Numbered from the stretch's first letter, positions 44,329 to 53,387 are shown. The stretch: 64,000 nt of DNA from Candidatus Brachybacter algidus (GCA_016711705.1 JADJSK010000001.1:496001-560000); one strand, 5' to 3'. Translations and numbers: made by a program. The notes: generated from the sequence alone by a model not told the origin.

Positions 44329-44529
44329 TTACTTCTTGATAGTATCAGTAGTAACTGTAGAATCAGTAGTAACAGTAGTTTCAGTAACTACTGAATCAGA
44401 AGGAGTTTCAACAGCCATTGTATCAACAACAGTAGTTTCAGTTTCAGTAGAAGTTGTTTCACTCTTGCAAGAAGTCATACCGACAGATAGTGCACCTGCA
44501 ACAACAAAAGATAGAATTAATTTTTTCAT
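44329..44529 (-). CDS. Small Thr-rich lipoprotein
   Basis: A 66-residue protein: a classic lipoprotein signal (MKKLILSFVVAGALSVGMTSC, lipid Cys at 21) followed by a low-complexity tail made almost only of T, E, V, S and D (TETETTVVD, TETTVTTDSTVTTD), probably disordered and acidic. A TATCTTTG -7 box at 44568-44575 on the minus strand lies about 40 bp before the ATG. The coding strand is built from ACTGAAACTACTGTT-like repeats, which also keep the opposite strand open. Function unknown. Confidence 0.75.
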   Translation of the reverse strand: MKKLILSFVVAGALSVGMTSCKSETTSTETETTVVDTMAVETPSDSVVTETTVTTDSTVTTDTIKK

Positions 44530-44721
44530 TTCGAAATAAAATTATAAAGTTATGTTAAATTTAAACACAAAGATAAGTCAGTTTTTAATATGTACTAATT
44601 TTTTCTAATATTTTCTTTTCATTAGAAACATTGTACTACAAAGGTTTTCGTAAAAAGCAAAAATTAATTTTTTTAATTGTATACTTTTTTGCCTTAAAAA
44701 ACCGCAATTTTCCTTAACACT

Positions 44722-44743
44722 ATTTTAACACAAACGTTAAAAT
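44722..44743. repeat. 8-bp inverted repeat downstream of gpsA
   Basis: ATTTTAAC and GTTAAAAT are exact reverse complements around six bases, 14 bp past the gpsA stop. There is no clear T run, so terminator function is doubtful. The rest of the 227-bp gap to the lipoprotein gene shows no gene. Confidence 0.4.
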
Positions 44744-44756
44744 ATGGCATAATTCC

Positions 44757-45806
44757 TTAAAGAAAATCAACATCCTGAACATAAGGATACCGCATGAGGA
44801 ATTTTATTGCAGTATGAAGGTTATATCCTTCGAAGACAACTTTATGTAGAAGTGTAATAATAGGGGCATTGACTTTATAATGATTAATAAGGCCATTTGT
44901 TATTTTTAGTACTCTAACTCCTTCCGCAAGACCAGACATACTTTTGGCAATATCTTCTTTAGTCTCTCCCCTTGCTAATCTTTGTCCAAATGTATAATTT
45001 CTGCTTGAAGAGCTGGTTGCAGTGGCGATGAGGTCACCAATACCTGCAGTTCCTAAAAATGCTCTTGTAGGCACATCCATAGCCTTTCCGATGAAAATTA
45101 ACTCTCTGAGTCCTCTGGTGATAAGCAGTGCTTCTATGTTCTTGCCCATTCCGAGCCCATTTAACATCCCGGTACAAAGTGCAATTATATTCTTTAACGC
45201 TCCTGCCAACTCCGCTCCTAGTAATTCTCGAGAACCAAAAACAGCAAAATTTGGTCCATCCAGTATTTTTTGACAAATTTTAATAACTTCATCGTACTTA
45301 CTTGCCACTACAGTTGCAGCAGGTTGACCGTCAAGAATCTCTCTGTAAAGATTTGGACCTGAAAGTGCGCCTATTCTAAGAACAGAAGTTTCTTCAAGAA
45401 TAACTTCGCTCATGGTGCGAATATCCTTTCTTGATAATGTCGCATCTTCGTAATTAACCTGATTGATTATATCGAACCCTTTTGTCCCGTGGATCATTAT
45501 GTGCTTCGGAGAAACAAATTCTGCCACCTGGCGAATTGCGCTTCGAAAAAACTCAGAAGGAATAATTGGAAAAATGATTGAACATTTTAACCCAATTTCA
45601 CTGATATCATTTGTCGCAGATATTCTAGGATGCAAGTCATGATCAAACATTCTATGTTTAACGTTGATCTCATCCACTATTTCTTGCCTGCGACTATATA
45701 TAAGCACATTCACGTTATGAGAAAGCAGGTGCGCTATGGTTATAGCAAATGAACCTGACCCAATGACCCCAACCGGTTCCTTATAAACTAATGGCGAGAC
45801 AGGCAT
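44757..45806 (-). CDS. gpsA: NAD(P)H-dependent glycerol-3-phosphate dehydrogenase GpsA
   Basis: Reduces dihydroxyacetone phosphate to sn-glycerol-3-phosphate for phospholipid synthesis. The 349-residue protein has the dinucleotide-binding VGVIGSGSFAITIAHLL near residues 12-28, FPIIPSEFFRSAI, HGTKGFD (catalytic Lys), GALSGPN, the second Lys in AGALKNIIAL, and GIGDLIATATSSSSRNYTFG. It is the last gene of the dcd-yidC-gpsA unit, 31 bp after yidC. Confidence 0.94.
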   Translation of the reverse strand: MPVSPLVYKEPVGVIGSGSFAITIAHLLSHNVNVLIYSRRQEIVDEINVKHRMFDHDLHPRISATNDISEIGLKCSIIFPIIPSEFFRSAIRQVAEFVSPKHIMIHGTKGFDIINQVNYEDATLSRKDIRTMSEVILEETSVLRIGALSGPNLYREILDGQPAATVVASKYDEVIKICQKILDGPNFAVFGSRELLGAELAGALKNIIALCTGMLNGLGMGKNIEALLITRGLRELIFIGKAMDVPTRAFLGTAGIGDLIATATSSSSRNYTFGQRLARGETKEDIAKSMSGLAEGVRVLKITNGLINHYKVNAPIITLLHKVVFEGYNLHTAIKFLMRYPYVQDVDFL

Positions 45807-45837
45807 TTTTAAATTCTAATGATTGCGTAAAAATAGA

Positions 45838-47691
45838 TTATTTTTTAGCATTCTTTGCTTCGGCTAATTTTTGCTGTTCTTTTAACATATTTCCCAGTTT
45901 CTCTGAGAAACCACCTTTCTTCTTTGGCTTCAATTTATAATCATCAAGTTCCTTTTGGATCTTATCCGAATTGATCATATAGTTTTTAGTCACAATAGTT
46001 TGTACAATGTTGATGATATTACTAAAAACCAGGTAACACGTCAATCCTGAAGCAAAACTATTAAAGAAGAACATGAAAATTAGTGGCATAATATATTGCA
46101 TATACTTTAAAGCCGGATTAGCAGCAGTAGATGTAGTATCTATGTTTTTGAAGTTATACCATGTATAAAGCAAAGTTGTTATAGTCCAAAGTACTGTGAA
46201 CAAACTTAAATGGTGTCCTAATAATGGTACATTACCAGAAAAAGTTATAAAAACGTCGTAACTGGATAAATCTGTGGCCCACAGGAAGCTTTCTTGTCTG
46301 AATTCAATAGCCGCTGGAAAGAATCGATATAATGCAAACCAAATCGGCATCTGTAGCAGCATGGTGAGACATCCACCCAGAGGATTGACGCCAAATTCCC
46401 GATACATGGCCATTGTTTCCATCTGGATCTTTTGAGCATCATCTTTATGCTTTTCCTTTAATTTATCTAATTGTGGTTTAAGTGAAGACATTTTTGATTG
46501 TGAGTAAATCATTTTGTATGTCAAAGGCCACAAAACCAATTTCACCAAAAGAGTTAGTAATAAAATTACTAAACCTTGATTATTAAAGAATGTACCCAGA
46601 AAATTGAATATTGGTCGTACTACCCATTTGTTGATCGAACCAAGAATACTGCTCCCAAATTGTATTACATCTTCGAGGTTGTTGCCATAGGCGCGTAAAC
46701 GATTGAATTCATTTGGTCCTGCATAGATTTTCATCTTAAATGCTCCTCCATTAGAAAACTCTGCAGGAACAGATACAATCGCTTCAGTTTTTTTTAATTG
46801 AACATCATTCTCCCCTCCTTGTACTATTGAAAAGTCAGCGGTTTCAAAAGGTTTTTCAGGAATCCACGAGCTATTAAAAAACTGATTGACAGTTGAAAAC
46901 CATTGAATTTTTTTGTCTGAACCTAATTTTACTGTTGCATCCTTTGTGTATGAAACATAGTCACTTGATTGTTCAGGTGACTTATAATATAAAGTAGAAT
47001 ATGTTTTTTCGTATTTAAAGTTTTTTTCAAGCTTACTTAGATTATTTACCCATTTTATCATAATAGGCTTTCCGGAAGCCAATCCAGGATTGCCGATAAT
47101 TTTTGATTCGTAATTAATCAGGTAATCAGATGTATCAAGGTTATATCTTTGTTCAAGAACTGAATTGTTGGGAAGTTGTGTCCTACTAATGAGTACATCA
47201 CCTTCTTTAAGAGTTTGCGTTGGAAGAATTCCTGTGCTTAGCGTGGTTCCATTAGCTAGAGGAATTTGGTATTCCATGCTATTTGAGGGAGATTCCTGCA
47301 ATTTTAAAGGATTGCGTATTTCTTTACCTTTATTGTCTTCAGCACTGGTTTTAAAATTTTTGAGTAGAATTTCTTTAATTTTTGCTCCTTTATTGGTCAC
47401 AGTAAGTGACATAACGTCATTACTTATGGTCTCTGTCATTTCAGGTGTTCCTAACGGAATGTTTGCGACAACTGAATCATTTTTCACGATAGAAACAGAA
47501 TCTTTAGTATTAGCAATTAATTGCAAAGCCTTAATAGAATCCGCAATAAATTTATTCTTACTATCAATTGCCAGGGAATCCTGGTGCATTTTTTCTTTTT
47601 CTACCTTTTTTTTCTGGCTAGTGTTCACTTGCATCCAAACAGTAAATAGTGCCGCTAAAAGTAAAAAACCGATTATATTATTTCTATCCAT
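45838..47691 (-). CDS. yidC: Membrane protein insertase YidC
   Basis: Inserts proteins into the inner membrane, alone or with SecYEG. The 617-residue protein is of the long Gram-negative type: an N-terminal anchor helix (IIGFLLLAALFTVWMQVNTS), a large periplasmic beta-domain (about 60-350), and a C-terminal conserved core of about five helices (about 365-580) with YKMIYSQSKMSSLKPQLDKLKEK, GGCLTMLLQMPIWFALYRFF and a basic tail rich in KK. It lies 39 bp after dcd and 31 bp before gpsA. Confidence 0.95.
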   Translation of the reverse strand: MDRNNIIGFLLLAALFTVWMQVNTSQKKKVEKEKMHQDSLAIDSKNKFIADSIKALQLIANTKDSVSIVKNDSVVANIPLGTPEMTETISNDVMSLTVTNKGAKIKEILLKNFKTSAEDNKGKEIRNPLKLQESPSNSMEYQIPLANGTTLSTGILPTQTLKEGDVLISRTQLPNNSVLEQRYNLDTSDYLINYESKIIGNPGLASGKPIMIKWVNNLSKLEKNFKYEKTYSTLYYKSPEQSSDYVSYTKDATVKLGSDKKIQWFSTVNQFFNSSWIPEKPFETADFSIVQGGENDVQLKKTEAIVSVPAEFSNGGAFKMKIYAGPNEFNRLRAYGNNLEDVIQFGSSILGSINKWVVRPIFNFLGTFFNNQGLVILLLTLLVKLVLWPLTYKMIYSQSKMSSLKPQLDKLKEKHKDDAQKIQMETMAMYREFGVNPLGGCLTMLLQMPIWFALYRFFPAAIEFRQESFLWATDLSSYDVFITFSGNVPLLGHHLSLFTVLWTITTLLYTWYNFKNIDTTSTAANPALKYMQYIMPLIFMFFFNSFASGLTCYLVFSNIINIVQTIVTKNYMINSDKIQKELDDYKLKPKKKGGFSEKLGNMLKEQQKLAEAKNAKK

Positions 47692-47730
47692 TTTATTCTT
47701 GAATTGTTATGATGCTTTGGGGTAAGAACT

Positions 47731-48267
47731 TTAAAAATTGTTTTTCCACATCATGCTTTCAGTTGGTTTATCAGACCTAACATTATATTTTGCACTTTGT
47801 TTTTTGTTGTAATAGTTATCAATATCGCCATCAACTTTAAAATAAATTAATTGGCCGATGGGCATGCCTTTGTAAATTCTTACTAGATGCGAAACGCTAA
47901 TCTCCAAGGTCCAGTGATTACAAAAGCCTACATCGCCTTTGCCTGCTGTTGCATGTATATCGATACCCAATCTACCAACAGAAGATTTTCCTTCCAGAAA
48001 GGGCACAGTAGCATGTGTCTCTGTATATTCTTCAGTGATGCCAAGATACAAAACACCTGGTTCTAATACAAAACCTTCTTCAGGAATTTCAAAAGTATTT
48101 ATTTTATTATGCTTTTTGGCATCGAGTATTTCATCACAATAAGTGGCAAGATATTTGCCTAGATGAACATCATAAGAATTAGTTCCTAATGCAGATGGTC
48201 TAAATGGCTCAACCACAATAGTTCCATCATTAATGCCTTGTAATATTTGCTTGTCTGAAAGTATCAT
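47731..48267 (-). CDS. dcd: dCTP deaminase
   Basis: Converts dCTP to dUTP on the route to dTMP. The 178-residue protein has the family blocks MILSDKQILQGINDGTIVVEPF, LGTNSYDVHLGKYLA, FVLEPGVLYLGITEEYTET, the catalytic segment EGKSSVGRLGIDIHATAGKGDVGF, and CNHWTLEISV. Length is normal for the monofunctional enzyme. It follows the rplI terminator and probably starts the dcd-yidC-gpsA unit. Confidence 0.95.
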   Translation of the reverse strand: MILSDKQILQGINDGTIVVEPFRPSALGTNSYDVHLGKYLATYCDEILDAKKHNKINTFEIPEEGFVLEPGVLYLGITEEYTETHATVPFLEGKSSVGRLGIDIHATAGKGDVGFCNHWTLEISVSHLVRIYKGMPIGQLIYFKVDGDIDNYYNKKQSAKYNVRSDKPTESMMWKNNF

Positions 48268-48274
48268 ATCTTAA

Positions 48275-48305
48275 TAAAAAAGGAGATCAACGTTAGTCGA
48301 TCTCC
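48275..48305 (-). terminator. Terminator of the rpsF-rpsR-rplI operon
   Basis: On the minus strand GGAGATCGAC pairs with GTTGATCTCC (one G-U) around TAAC, followed by a T run. It begins 27 bp past the rplI stop. Confidence 0.9.
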
Positions 48306-48331
48306 CAGTATTCAATTAGTTGATAATGAGA

Positions 48332-48778
48332 TTACTCTTCAATTATTTCGAAAGCTACAGATGTCTGAACATCTTTGTGTAAGTTCAGTTTAGCACTATA
48401 AGTACCAATTGATTTTACTTCTTCTTCTAAAACAATTTTCTTTCTTTCAATCTCGATACCAGCTTGTTCTTTCAATGCGTTAGCGATTTGGACATTTGTC
48501 ACAGATCCGAAGATTTTACCACTTGTACCGGCTTTAGCACCGATTTTAAGTGTAACACCATCCAATTTGGCTGCCATTTCTTTGTATTCATCCAATCTCT
48601 TGGATTCTTTTTTGTCCTCTTGCTTAACCAATTCGTTTAGCATTTTTCTGTTACCTGCGTTTGCAACGATTGCAAGGCCTTGAGGAATAAGGAAGTTTCT
48701 ACCGTAACCGTCTTTAACTTTTACGATTTCGTGTTTACCACCTACCTTATCTAATTCTTTTAATAGTATAATATCCAT
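48332..48778 (-). CDS. rplI: Large ribosomal subunit protein bL9
   Basis: A 148-residue bL9 with the N-terminal rRNA-binding domain (MDIILLKELDKVGGKHEIV, VKDGYGRNFLIPQGLA), a long connecting helix (about 42-75) and the C-terminal domain (GKIFGSVTNVQIANAL). It is the last gene of the small ribosomal operon and ends just before a terminator. Confidence 0.97.
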   Translation of the reverse strand: MDIILLKELDKVGGKHEIVKVKDGYGRNFLIPQGLAIVANAGNRKMLNELVKQEDKKESKRLDEYKEMAAKLDGVTLKIGAKAGTSGKIFGSVTNVQIANALKEQAGIEIERKKIVLEEEVKSIGTYSAKLNLHKDVQTSVAFEIIEE

Positions 48779-48801
48779 GTTATTTCTATCTTTTTAATAA
48801 G

Positions 48802-49068
48802 TTATTTCAATAAATCCGCTACATAAGGAAGCATGCCTAAATGTCTAGCTCTCTTGATAGCTGTAGCCATCTTTCTTTGATATTTCAAAGAGTTACGGGT
48901 AATACGACGAGGAAGAATCTTACCTTGTTCATTAATGAATTGTAATAGAAAATCTGGATCTTTAAAATCAATATGTTTGATACCGAATTTACGGAATCTG
49001 CAATATTTCTTTCTATTTTGACCTAAGCTTGGATTACTCAGGAATTTTATATCGTCTCTTGAAGCCAT
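48802..49068 (-). CDS. rpsR: Small ribosomal subunit protein bS18
   Basis: An 88-residue bS18 with KKYCRFRKFGIKHIDFKDPD, LLQFINEQGKILPRR, TRNSLKYQRKMATAIKRAR and HLGMLPYVADLLK. The ATG at 49068 (MASRDD) is the likely start; an in-frame TTG two codons upstream is weaker. It lies 23 bp before rplI and 31 bp after rpsF. Confidence 0.96.
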   Translation of the reverse strand: MASRDDIKFLSNPSLGQNRKKYCRFRKFGIKHIDFKDPDFLLQFINEQGKILPRRITRNSLKYQRKMATAIKRARHLGMLPYVADLLK

Positions 49069-49099
49069 GTTCAATGAATAATTTAGTTAGTTAATAAGA

Positions 49100-49585
49100 T
49101 TAGTTTGATTCAGGTGCATCGTTAACAGCAACCTCTTCAGCAGCTACATCTGTAGTAGCTTCCTGAACTGGTTCAGGACGTGGCTTGTGAGCAGGTCTTG
49201 CTGGTGGAGAATACGGCTTTGGCTCTTCAGGCTTTACCTTTTCTTTAACCTTACCTATCTTACCTTCTCTCTTATCAGCATTGTATTTGATGCCAAATTT
49301 GTCAAGGCTGACAGTAAGGAAACGCATGATGCGTTCATCACGTCTAAGAGCCAACTCCAATTTGTCGATAACGAGACCGTTTTCAGACTGGAACTCAACA
49401 GTATAGTATATACCTGTTGATCTTTTTTTGATATCATAAGCCAATTGTTTAAGGCCTAATTCATCAATAGCTATTATCTTACAACCTTCATTTTTGATCA
49501 TGTCGGTATAAGTGCTTACTGTCGATTTTAAATCATCGCCCGACAGTACAGGATCTACGATGAAAGTTACTTCGAATTGCTTCAT
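49100..49585 (-). CDS. rpsF: Small ribosomal subunit protein bS6 with extended C-terminal tail
   Basis: A 161-residue bS6. The normal ~100-residue core (KQFEVTFIVDPVLSGDDL, LAYDIKKRSTGIYYTVEF, LALRRDERIMRFLTV) is followed by about 50 residues of low-complexity Pro/Lys/Ala/Glu tail (KVKPEEPKPYSPPARPAH, VQEATTDVAAEEVAV), an extension often seen in Bacteroidota. It is the first gene of rpsF-rpsR-rplI, with a consensus promoter about 50 bp upstream. No ssb or priB lies in the operon. Confidence 0.95.
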   Translation of the reverse strand: MKQFEVTFIVDPVLSGDDLKSTVSTYTDMIKNEGCKIIAIDELGLKQLAYDIKKRSTGIYYTVEFQSENGLVIDKLELALRRDERIMRFLTVSLDKFGIKYNADKREGKIGKVKEKVKPEEPKPYSPPARPAHKPRPEPVQEATTDVAAEEVAVNDAPESN

Positions 49586-49632
49586 TCTTAAAGAAGTATG
49601 GTTTAATTAATTAAAAATTTTAAAATAGGGTG

Positions 49633-49664
49633 CAAAGGTAGCATTTATATTATATATGACCAAA
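49633..49664 (-). promoter_or_regulatory. Bacteroidota-type promoter for the rpsF operon
   Basis: On the minus strand TTTG (49664-49661) is followed after 20 bases by TACCTTTG (49640-49633). Transcription would start near 49627, giving a leader of about 40 bases before the rpsF ATG. Confidence 0.75.
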
Positions 49665-49690
49665 CTATTATAATAATAAATTGAAGAAGA

Positions 49691-49810
49691 GTGATCTGGT
49701 GATGAGTAATCAGTAGTCAGTAGTCAGTAGTCAGTAGTCTGTGATCAGTAATCAGTAATAAGTAATCAGTAATCAGTGATCAGTAATTAGTGATCAGTGA
49801 TCAGTATTAG
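49691..49810. repeat. Degenerate tandem repeat array (AGTCAGT / AATCAGT units)
   Basis: The first part (about 49708-49739) is a 7-bp TAGTCAG unit repeated about four times. The second part (49741-49810) is a looser 8-9 bp series of TGATCAG, TAATCAG and TAATTAG. It lies upstream of the rpsF promoter, next to the 66-bp palindrome. Units are directly adjacent without spacers, so it is not CRISPR. Confidence 0.75.
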
Positions 49811-49836
49811 AATGTAGTTGACAAAAAAGGTATATC

Positions 49837-49902
49837 TAATTTAAAAATGGCAACTTTAGGGACAGGTCGCGACCTGTCCCTAAAGTTGCCATTTTTAAAT
49901 TA
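49837..49902. repeat. Perfect 66-bp palindrome
   Basis: Two 33-base arms with no spacer are exact reverse complements about the point between 49869 and 49870. The core is GGGACAGGTCG/CGACCTGTCCC, flanked by TAAAGTTGCCATTTTTAAAT-type arms. RNA from either strand would fold into one perfect hairpin. It has no coding content. A REP-like or MITE-like mobile element is the best guess; no transposase gene is in the window. Confidence 0.85.
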
Positions 49903-49941
49903 AAGTATACATCCTTACCTTTTCATCTTCTCACTTCTACA

Positions 49942-49978
49942 CAAAAAAAAGCCCGTTCAAAAATTGAACAGGCCATTT
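49942..49978 (-). terminator. Rho-independent terminator of the RRM protein gene
   Basis: On the minus strand GCCTGTTCAA pairs with TTGAACGGGC (one G-U) across a short T loop, followed by eight T, about 20 bp past the gene's stop. Confidence 0.9.
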
Positions 49979-49996
49979 TTTATAAAGACTTTACGC

Positions 49997-50422
49997 TTAG
50001 TTGTAAGAGTTATTGTCTTCTCTGCTTCTGTAACCACCTCTGTTGAAGTCGCCACCACGGTCTCTGTTACGATCACCGCCTCCACCTGAAAAGCCACCAG
50101 GTCTGCTGAATTTGTTTCCACCACCAGAACCGCCGCCGAAGCCGCCTCTGCTTCCACCACCACCACCTGGTCTTCCACCAGTTTTAGGTGCAGATTCTTT
50201 AACAACGATAACACTACCGTCTAATTCAGAATCGTTAAGTTCTGCGATGGCATTCTGACCATCTGATCCGTTAGCCATTTCTACGAAACCATAACCTTTA
50301 GACATTCCTGTCTCACGGTCCATAATTACTTTCGCTTCTTTGACTTCACCGAATTGTTGAAAAATTTCAATTAAGCCTTCGCTTGTTGTACTGTTGCTTA
50401 ATTTAGCTACAAAAATGTTCAT
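49997..50422 (-). CDS. RNA-binding protein with one RRM and a glycine-rich tail
   Basis: A 141-residue protein. Residues 1-80 form an RNA recognition motif with RNP2 (NIFVAKL) and RNP1 (KGYGFVEM). The rest is Gly/Arg/Ser/Asn-rich (GGRPGGGGGSRGGFGGGSG, GGGGDRNRDRGGDFNRGG). This is the layout of the small glycine-rich RNA-binding proteins of Bacteroidota and cyanobacteria, often linked to cold response. A 236-bp leader separates it from alaS, long enough for 5'-UTR control, though I see no specific element. It has its own terminator. Confidence 0.92.
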   Translation of the reverse strand: MNIFVAKLSNSTTSEGLIEIFQQFGEVKEAKVIMDRETGMSKGYGFVEMANGSDGQNAIAELNDSELDGSVIVVKESAPKTGGRPGGGGGSRGGFGGGSGGGNKFSRPGGFSGGGGDRNRDRGGDFNRGGYRSREDNNSYN

Positions 50423-50658
50423 TAGAAAAAATTAAAAAATTAAAAAAAAAATTGTGAGTGTGACATAGATCCGAAATGATTTTGAATAACTATAAAGTTG
50501 ATTCTATTCCAACCCGGTTCTTAATCCATTACAAAGATAATCGTATTAATCAATTATTAGTTTTTATTTTATATTACTATTTTGTTAAATTTTATCAAAT
50601 CTGATTTTTTTAAATTTAATATCCAAATTCTATTGCTTTGAGTGACTGGTTGGCCAGA

Positions 50659-53301
50659 TTAAATAACTAATTTTTTTATATCTAACAATGCTTCGTCAAG
50701 GCCTTCTACCCTATCTCCTCCAGCTGTTGCATATCCTGCTTGACCTCCTCCGCCACCATTTATCCTAGTAGCTACACTTTTAATCAATTCACCGGCACTA
50801 AGTGCTCTTGATTGAATTAGATCTTCTGATATGTTTATTTGTATTGTTGCTTTACCATTGGTTTCATTTCCTAACACAACTACTCCACTGCCCATTTCTC
50901 TAATGAGATTAAAACCAAGATTTTTCAATAATTTACCATCTGAAATGTTTGTCCTTGAAGTAATCATATTGACAGCTCCTATCATCTGAACGTTGTTTAA
51001 TAAATCTTTTTGAATCTGACTAACCTTTTCAAGAGAGAATTGATCCAATTGTTTGCCAAGTGCTACATTTTCTAGTTGCAACTCCTCAACTTTGATTTTT
51101 AAATCTTTAGGATTATTCAATAATGATTTCAATGCCTTGACTTCATCCTGAAATTCATTTAAGTACGATAAGGCAGCACTGCCAGTCATTGCAACAACTC
51201 TTCTTACTCCTGCCGCTACAGCAGATTCAGTTGATATCTTGAATATCCCAATTTCCCCTGTAGAGGCGACATGTGTCCCACCACATAACTCTACTGAATA
51301 GTTTGGATCAATAATAACTACCCTTACTTCATTTCCATATTTTTCTCCAAATAACGCCATAGCGCCTGTCTTCATAGCCTCATCCTTTGGCATGGTAGTA
51401 ATGACTACAGGGATATTTTGTCTAATTCTTTCATTTACAAGTGCTTCAACCGACTTTATTTCTTGATCCGTCAACTTTGCAAAGTGAGAAAAATCAAATC
51501 TTAACATCACCTCATTAACCAGACTTCCCTTTTGAACGACATGCTTACCAAGTATTGCTCTCAATGCTGCATGCATTAGGTGCGTGGCTGTATGATTCAG
51601 TGTGATGAGATGTCTGCGAGTGGCATCCACCTCTGCATATAAATCTAATGCAGGATTTGACGGCAAATTATCAGTAGTGTGTATGATCAGGTCATTTTCC
51701 TTTCTTGTATTTATGACGTTGATAATTTCTTTGTCAGAAGTCAATTGGCCTAAATCTCCAACTTGTCCACCGCTTTCAGCATAAAATGGGGTCTCTTTTA
51801 GTACGATTTGATATCCTTTTTGCTCCTTTTGTCTAAAAGCCCGATATTTTATAATAGAAGTCTCTGTACTTAATTTATCATAACCAATGAACTTGACTTC
51901 AACATCCTCTTTGAGTATAACCCAATCTTCATTTTCAACAACTGAGGATGCCCTACTTCGATCCTTTTGAAGTTTAAGTGCTCGATCAAATCCAGCGACA
52001 TCCACTTCTTTTCCTTTCTCGTGTGCCATAAGAATTGAAAGGTCGATCGGAAAACCAAAGGTATCCATAAGTTCAAAAACCTTATCTCCTGGCAAAACAT
52101 CACTTGATTCAGAAACTATTTGCTCAAATCGCTTAATACCGGAGTCTAGTGTCTTAAGGAAAGAAATCTCTTCTTCATGTATTGCTCTTTGGACAAAATC
52201 CATTTGCTGATATAGTTCGGGGAATACATTCTTAAATTGCAGGGCAAGGACAGGAACAAGTTGTGACATCAATGGCTCCTTAAAATTAAGAAAGGAAAAA
52301 TAATATCGAATTGCTCTTCTCAATATCCTCCTGATCACATAGCCTGCTCCCGTATTCGAAGGAAGTTGACCATCTGCTATCGTAAAGCATATTGCTCTGA
52401 TATGGTCTGATAGCACTCTAAAAGCAATATCTGCTTTAGACATTGTCCTACCGTAATGCATGCCAGTAATTTCCTCGATTTTTTGCAATGTAGGGGTAAA
52501 TAAATCTGTATCGTAGTTTGATTGTTTATTCTGAAGAACACGCACAAGTCTTTCAAACCCCATTCCTGTATCAACATGTTTAGCAGGCAACTGGCTTAAA
52601 CTCCCATCTTTTAGCCGGTTAAATTGAATAAATACATTATTCCAAATTTCTATGACTTGAGGATGATCGTTATTGACCAGGGAGGCACCATCAACAAGTA
52701 ATTTTTCTTCTTCTGTTCTGCAATCAACATGGATTTCAGTACAAGGTCCACAAGGACCTGTATCGCCCATCTCCCAAAAATTATCCTTTTTATTACCTAA
52801 AAGAATTCTTTCCTTGGGCAAATATTTAGACCATTCATCAAAGGCTTCCTGGTCCATAGGTATGTTTTGTTCTTTATCACCTTCGAAAACAGTCGCATAA
52901 ATTTTATCTAAAGGAATACCAAATTTATCATGTAACAATTCCCATGACCATTGAATTGCCTCTTTTTTAAAATATCCGGCTGTAGGATTTTTAGGATCAC
53001 CAAATGACCAATTACCAAGCATCTCAAACATGGTATGGTGATATGTATCCACCCCAACTTCTTCAAGATCATTATGCTTACCACTTACTCTAAGGCACTT
53101 TTGAGTATCTGCTACTCTATGATATTCAATAGAACTATTACCTAGAAAAAGATCCTTAAATTGGTTCATTCCGGCATTTGTAAACATCAAAGTTGGATCA
53201 TTTTTAACCACTATTGGCGCAGAAGAAACGATTTGGTGCCCCCTTTCTTGAAAATATTTTAAAAATATGTCGCGAATTTCATCAGAAGTAAAGTTGCTCA
53301 C
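50659..53301 (-). CDS. alaS: Alanine--tRNA ligase
   Basis: Charges tRNA-Ala and clears mischarged Ser and Gly. The 880-residue protein has the class II aminoacylation core (MTSDEIRDIFLKYFQERGH-like start, LMFTNAGMNQFKDLFLG), the editing-domain zinc site HTATH near residue 568 and CGGTHV near residue 670, and the C-terminal domain with the glycine motif GGGGGQAGYATAGG. Length is normal. It is divergent from the M23 peptidase gene, with 188 bp between the starts. Confidence 0.97.
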   Translation of the reverse strand: MSNFTSDEIRDIFLKYFQERGHQIVSSAPIVVKNDPTLMFTNAGMNQFKDLFLGNSSIEYHRVADTQKCLRVSGKHNDLEEVGVDTYHHTMFEMLGNWSFGDPKNPTAGYFKKEAIQWSWELLHDKFGIPLDKIYATVFEGDKEQNIPMDQEAFDEWSKYLPKERILLGNKKDNFWEMGDTGPCGPCTEIHVDCRTEEEKLLVDGASLVNNDHPQVIEIWNNVFIQFNRLKDGSLSQLPAKHVDTGMGFERLVRVLQNKQSNYDTDLFTPTLQKIEEITGMHYGRTMSKADIAFRVLSDHIRAICFTIADGQLPSNTGAGYVIRRILRRAIRYYFSFLNFKEPLMSQLVPVLALQFKNVFPELYQQMDFVQRAIHEEEISFLKTLDSGIKRFEQIVSESSDVLPGDKVFELMDTFGFPIDLSILMAHEKGKEVDVAGFDRALKLQKDRSRASSVVENEDWVILKEDVEVKFIGYDKLSTETSIIKYRAFRQKEQKGYQIVLKETPFYAESGGQVGDLGQLTSDKEIINVINTRKENDLIIHTTDNLPSNPALDLYAEVDATRRHLITLNHTATHLMHAALRAILGKHVVQKGSLVNEVMLRFDFSHFAKLTDQEIKSVEALVNERIRQNIPVVITTMPKDEAMKTGAMALFGEKYGNEVRVVIIDPNYSVELCGGTHVASTGEIGIFKISTESAVAAGVRRVVAMTGSAALSYLNEFQDEVKALKSLLNNPKDLKIKVEELQLENVALGKQLDQFSLEKVSQIQKDLLNNVQMIGAVNMITSRTNISDGKLLKNLGFNLIREMGSGVVVLGNETNGKATIQINISEDLIQSRALSAGELIKSVATRINGGGGGQAGYATAGGDRVEGLDEALLDIKKLVI

Positions 53302-53387
53302 AGGTTATTTTATTTTAATAGTTATGCTTTTATGTATGCAATATAAATAACATATATATAAAATATATATAATAATTTGTTTAATCC

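Noticed and set aside
44336..44539. Plus-strand ORF of 67 codons opposite the small lipoprotein.
   Set aside because: It is Val/Ser-rich only because the sense strand is a Thr/Glu codon repeat. The minus frame has a proper lipoprotein signal, promoter box and terminator.
47165..47725. Antisense ORF of 186 codons across yidC.
   Set aside because: The opposite strand encodes a complete YidC with all family motifs; the antisense product shows no recognisable features and its composition mirrors a shadow frame.
49691..49810. Possible CRISPR array.
   Set aside because: Repeat units are only 7-9 bp, directly adjacent, degenerate and without spacers, and no cas gene is present.
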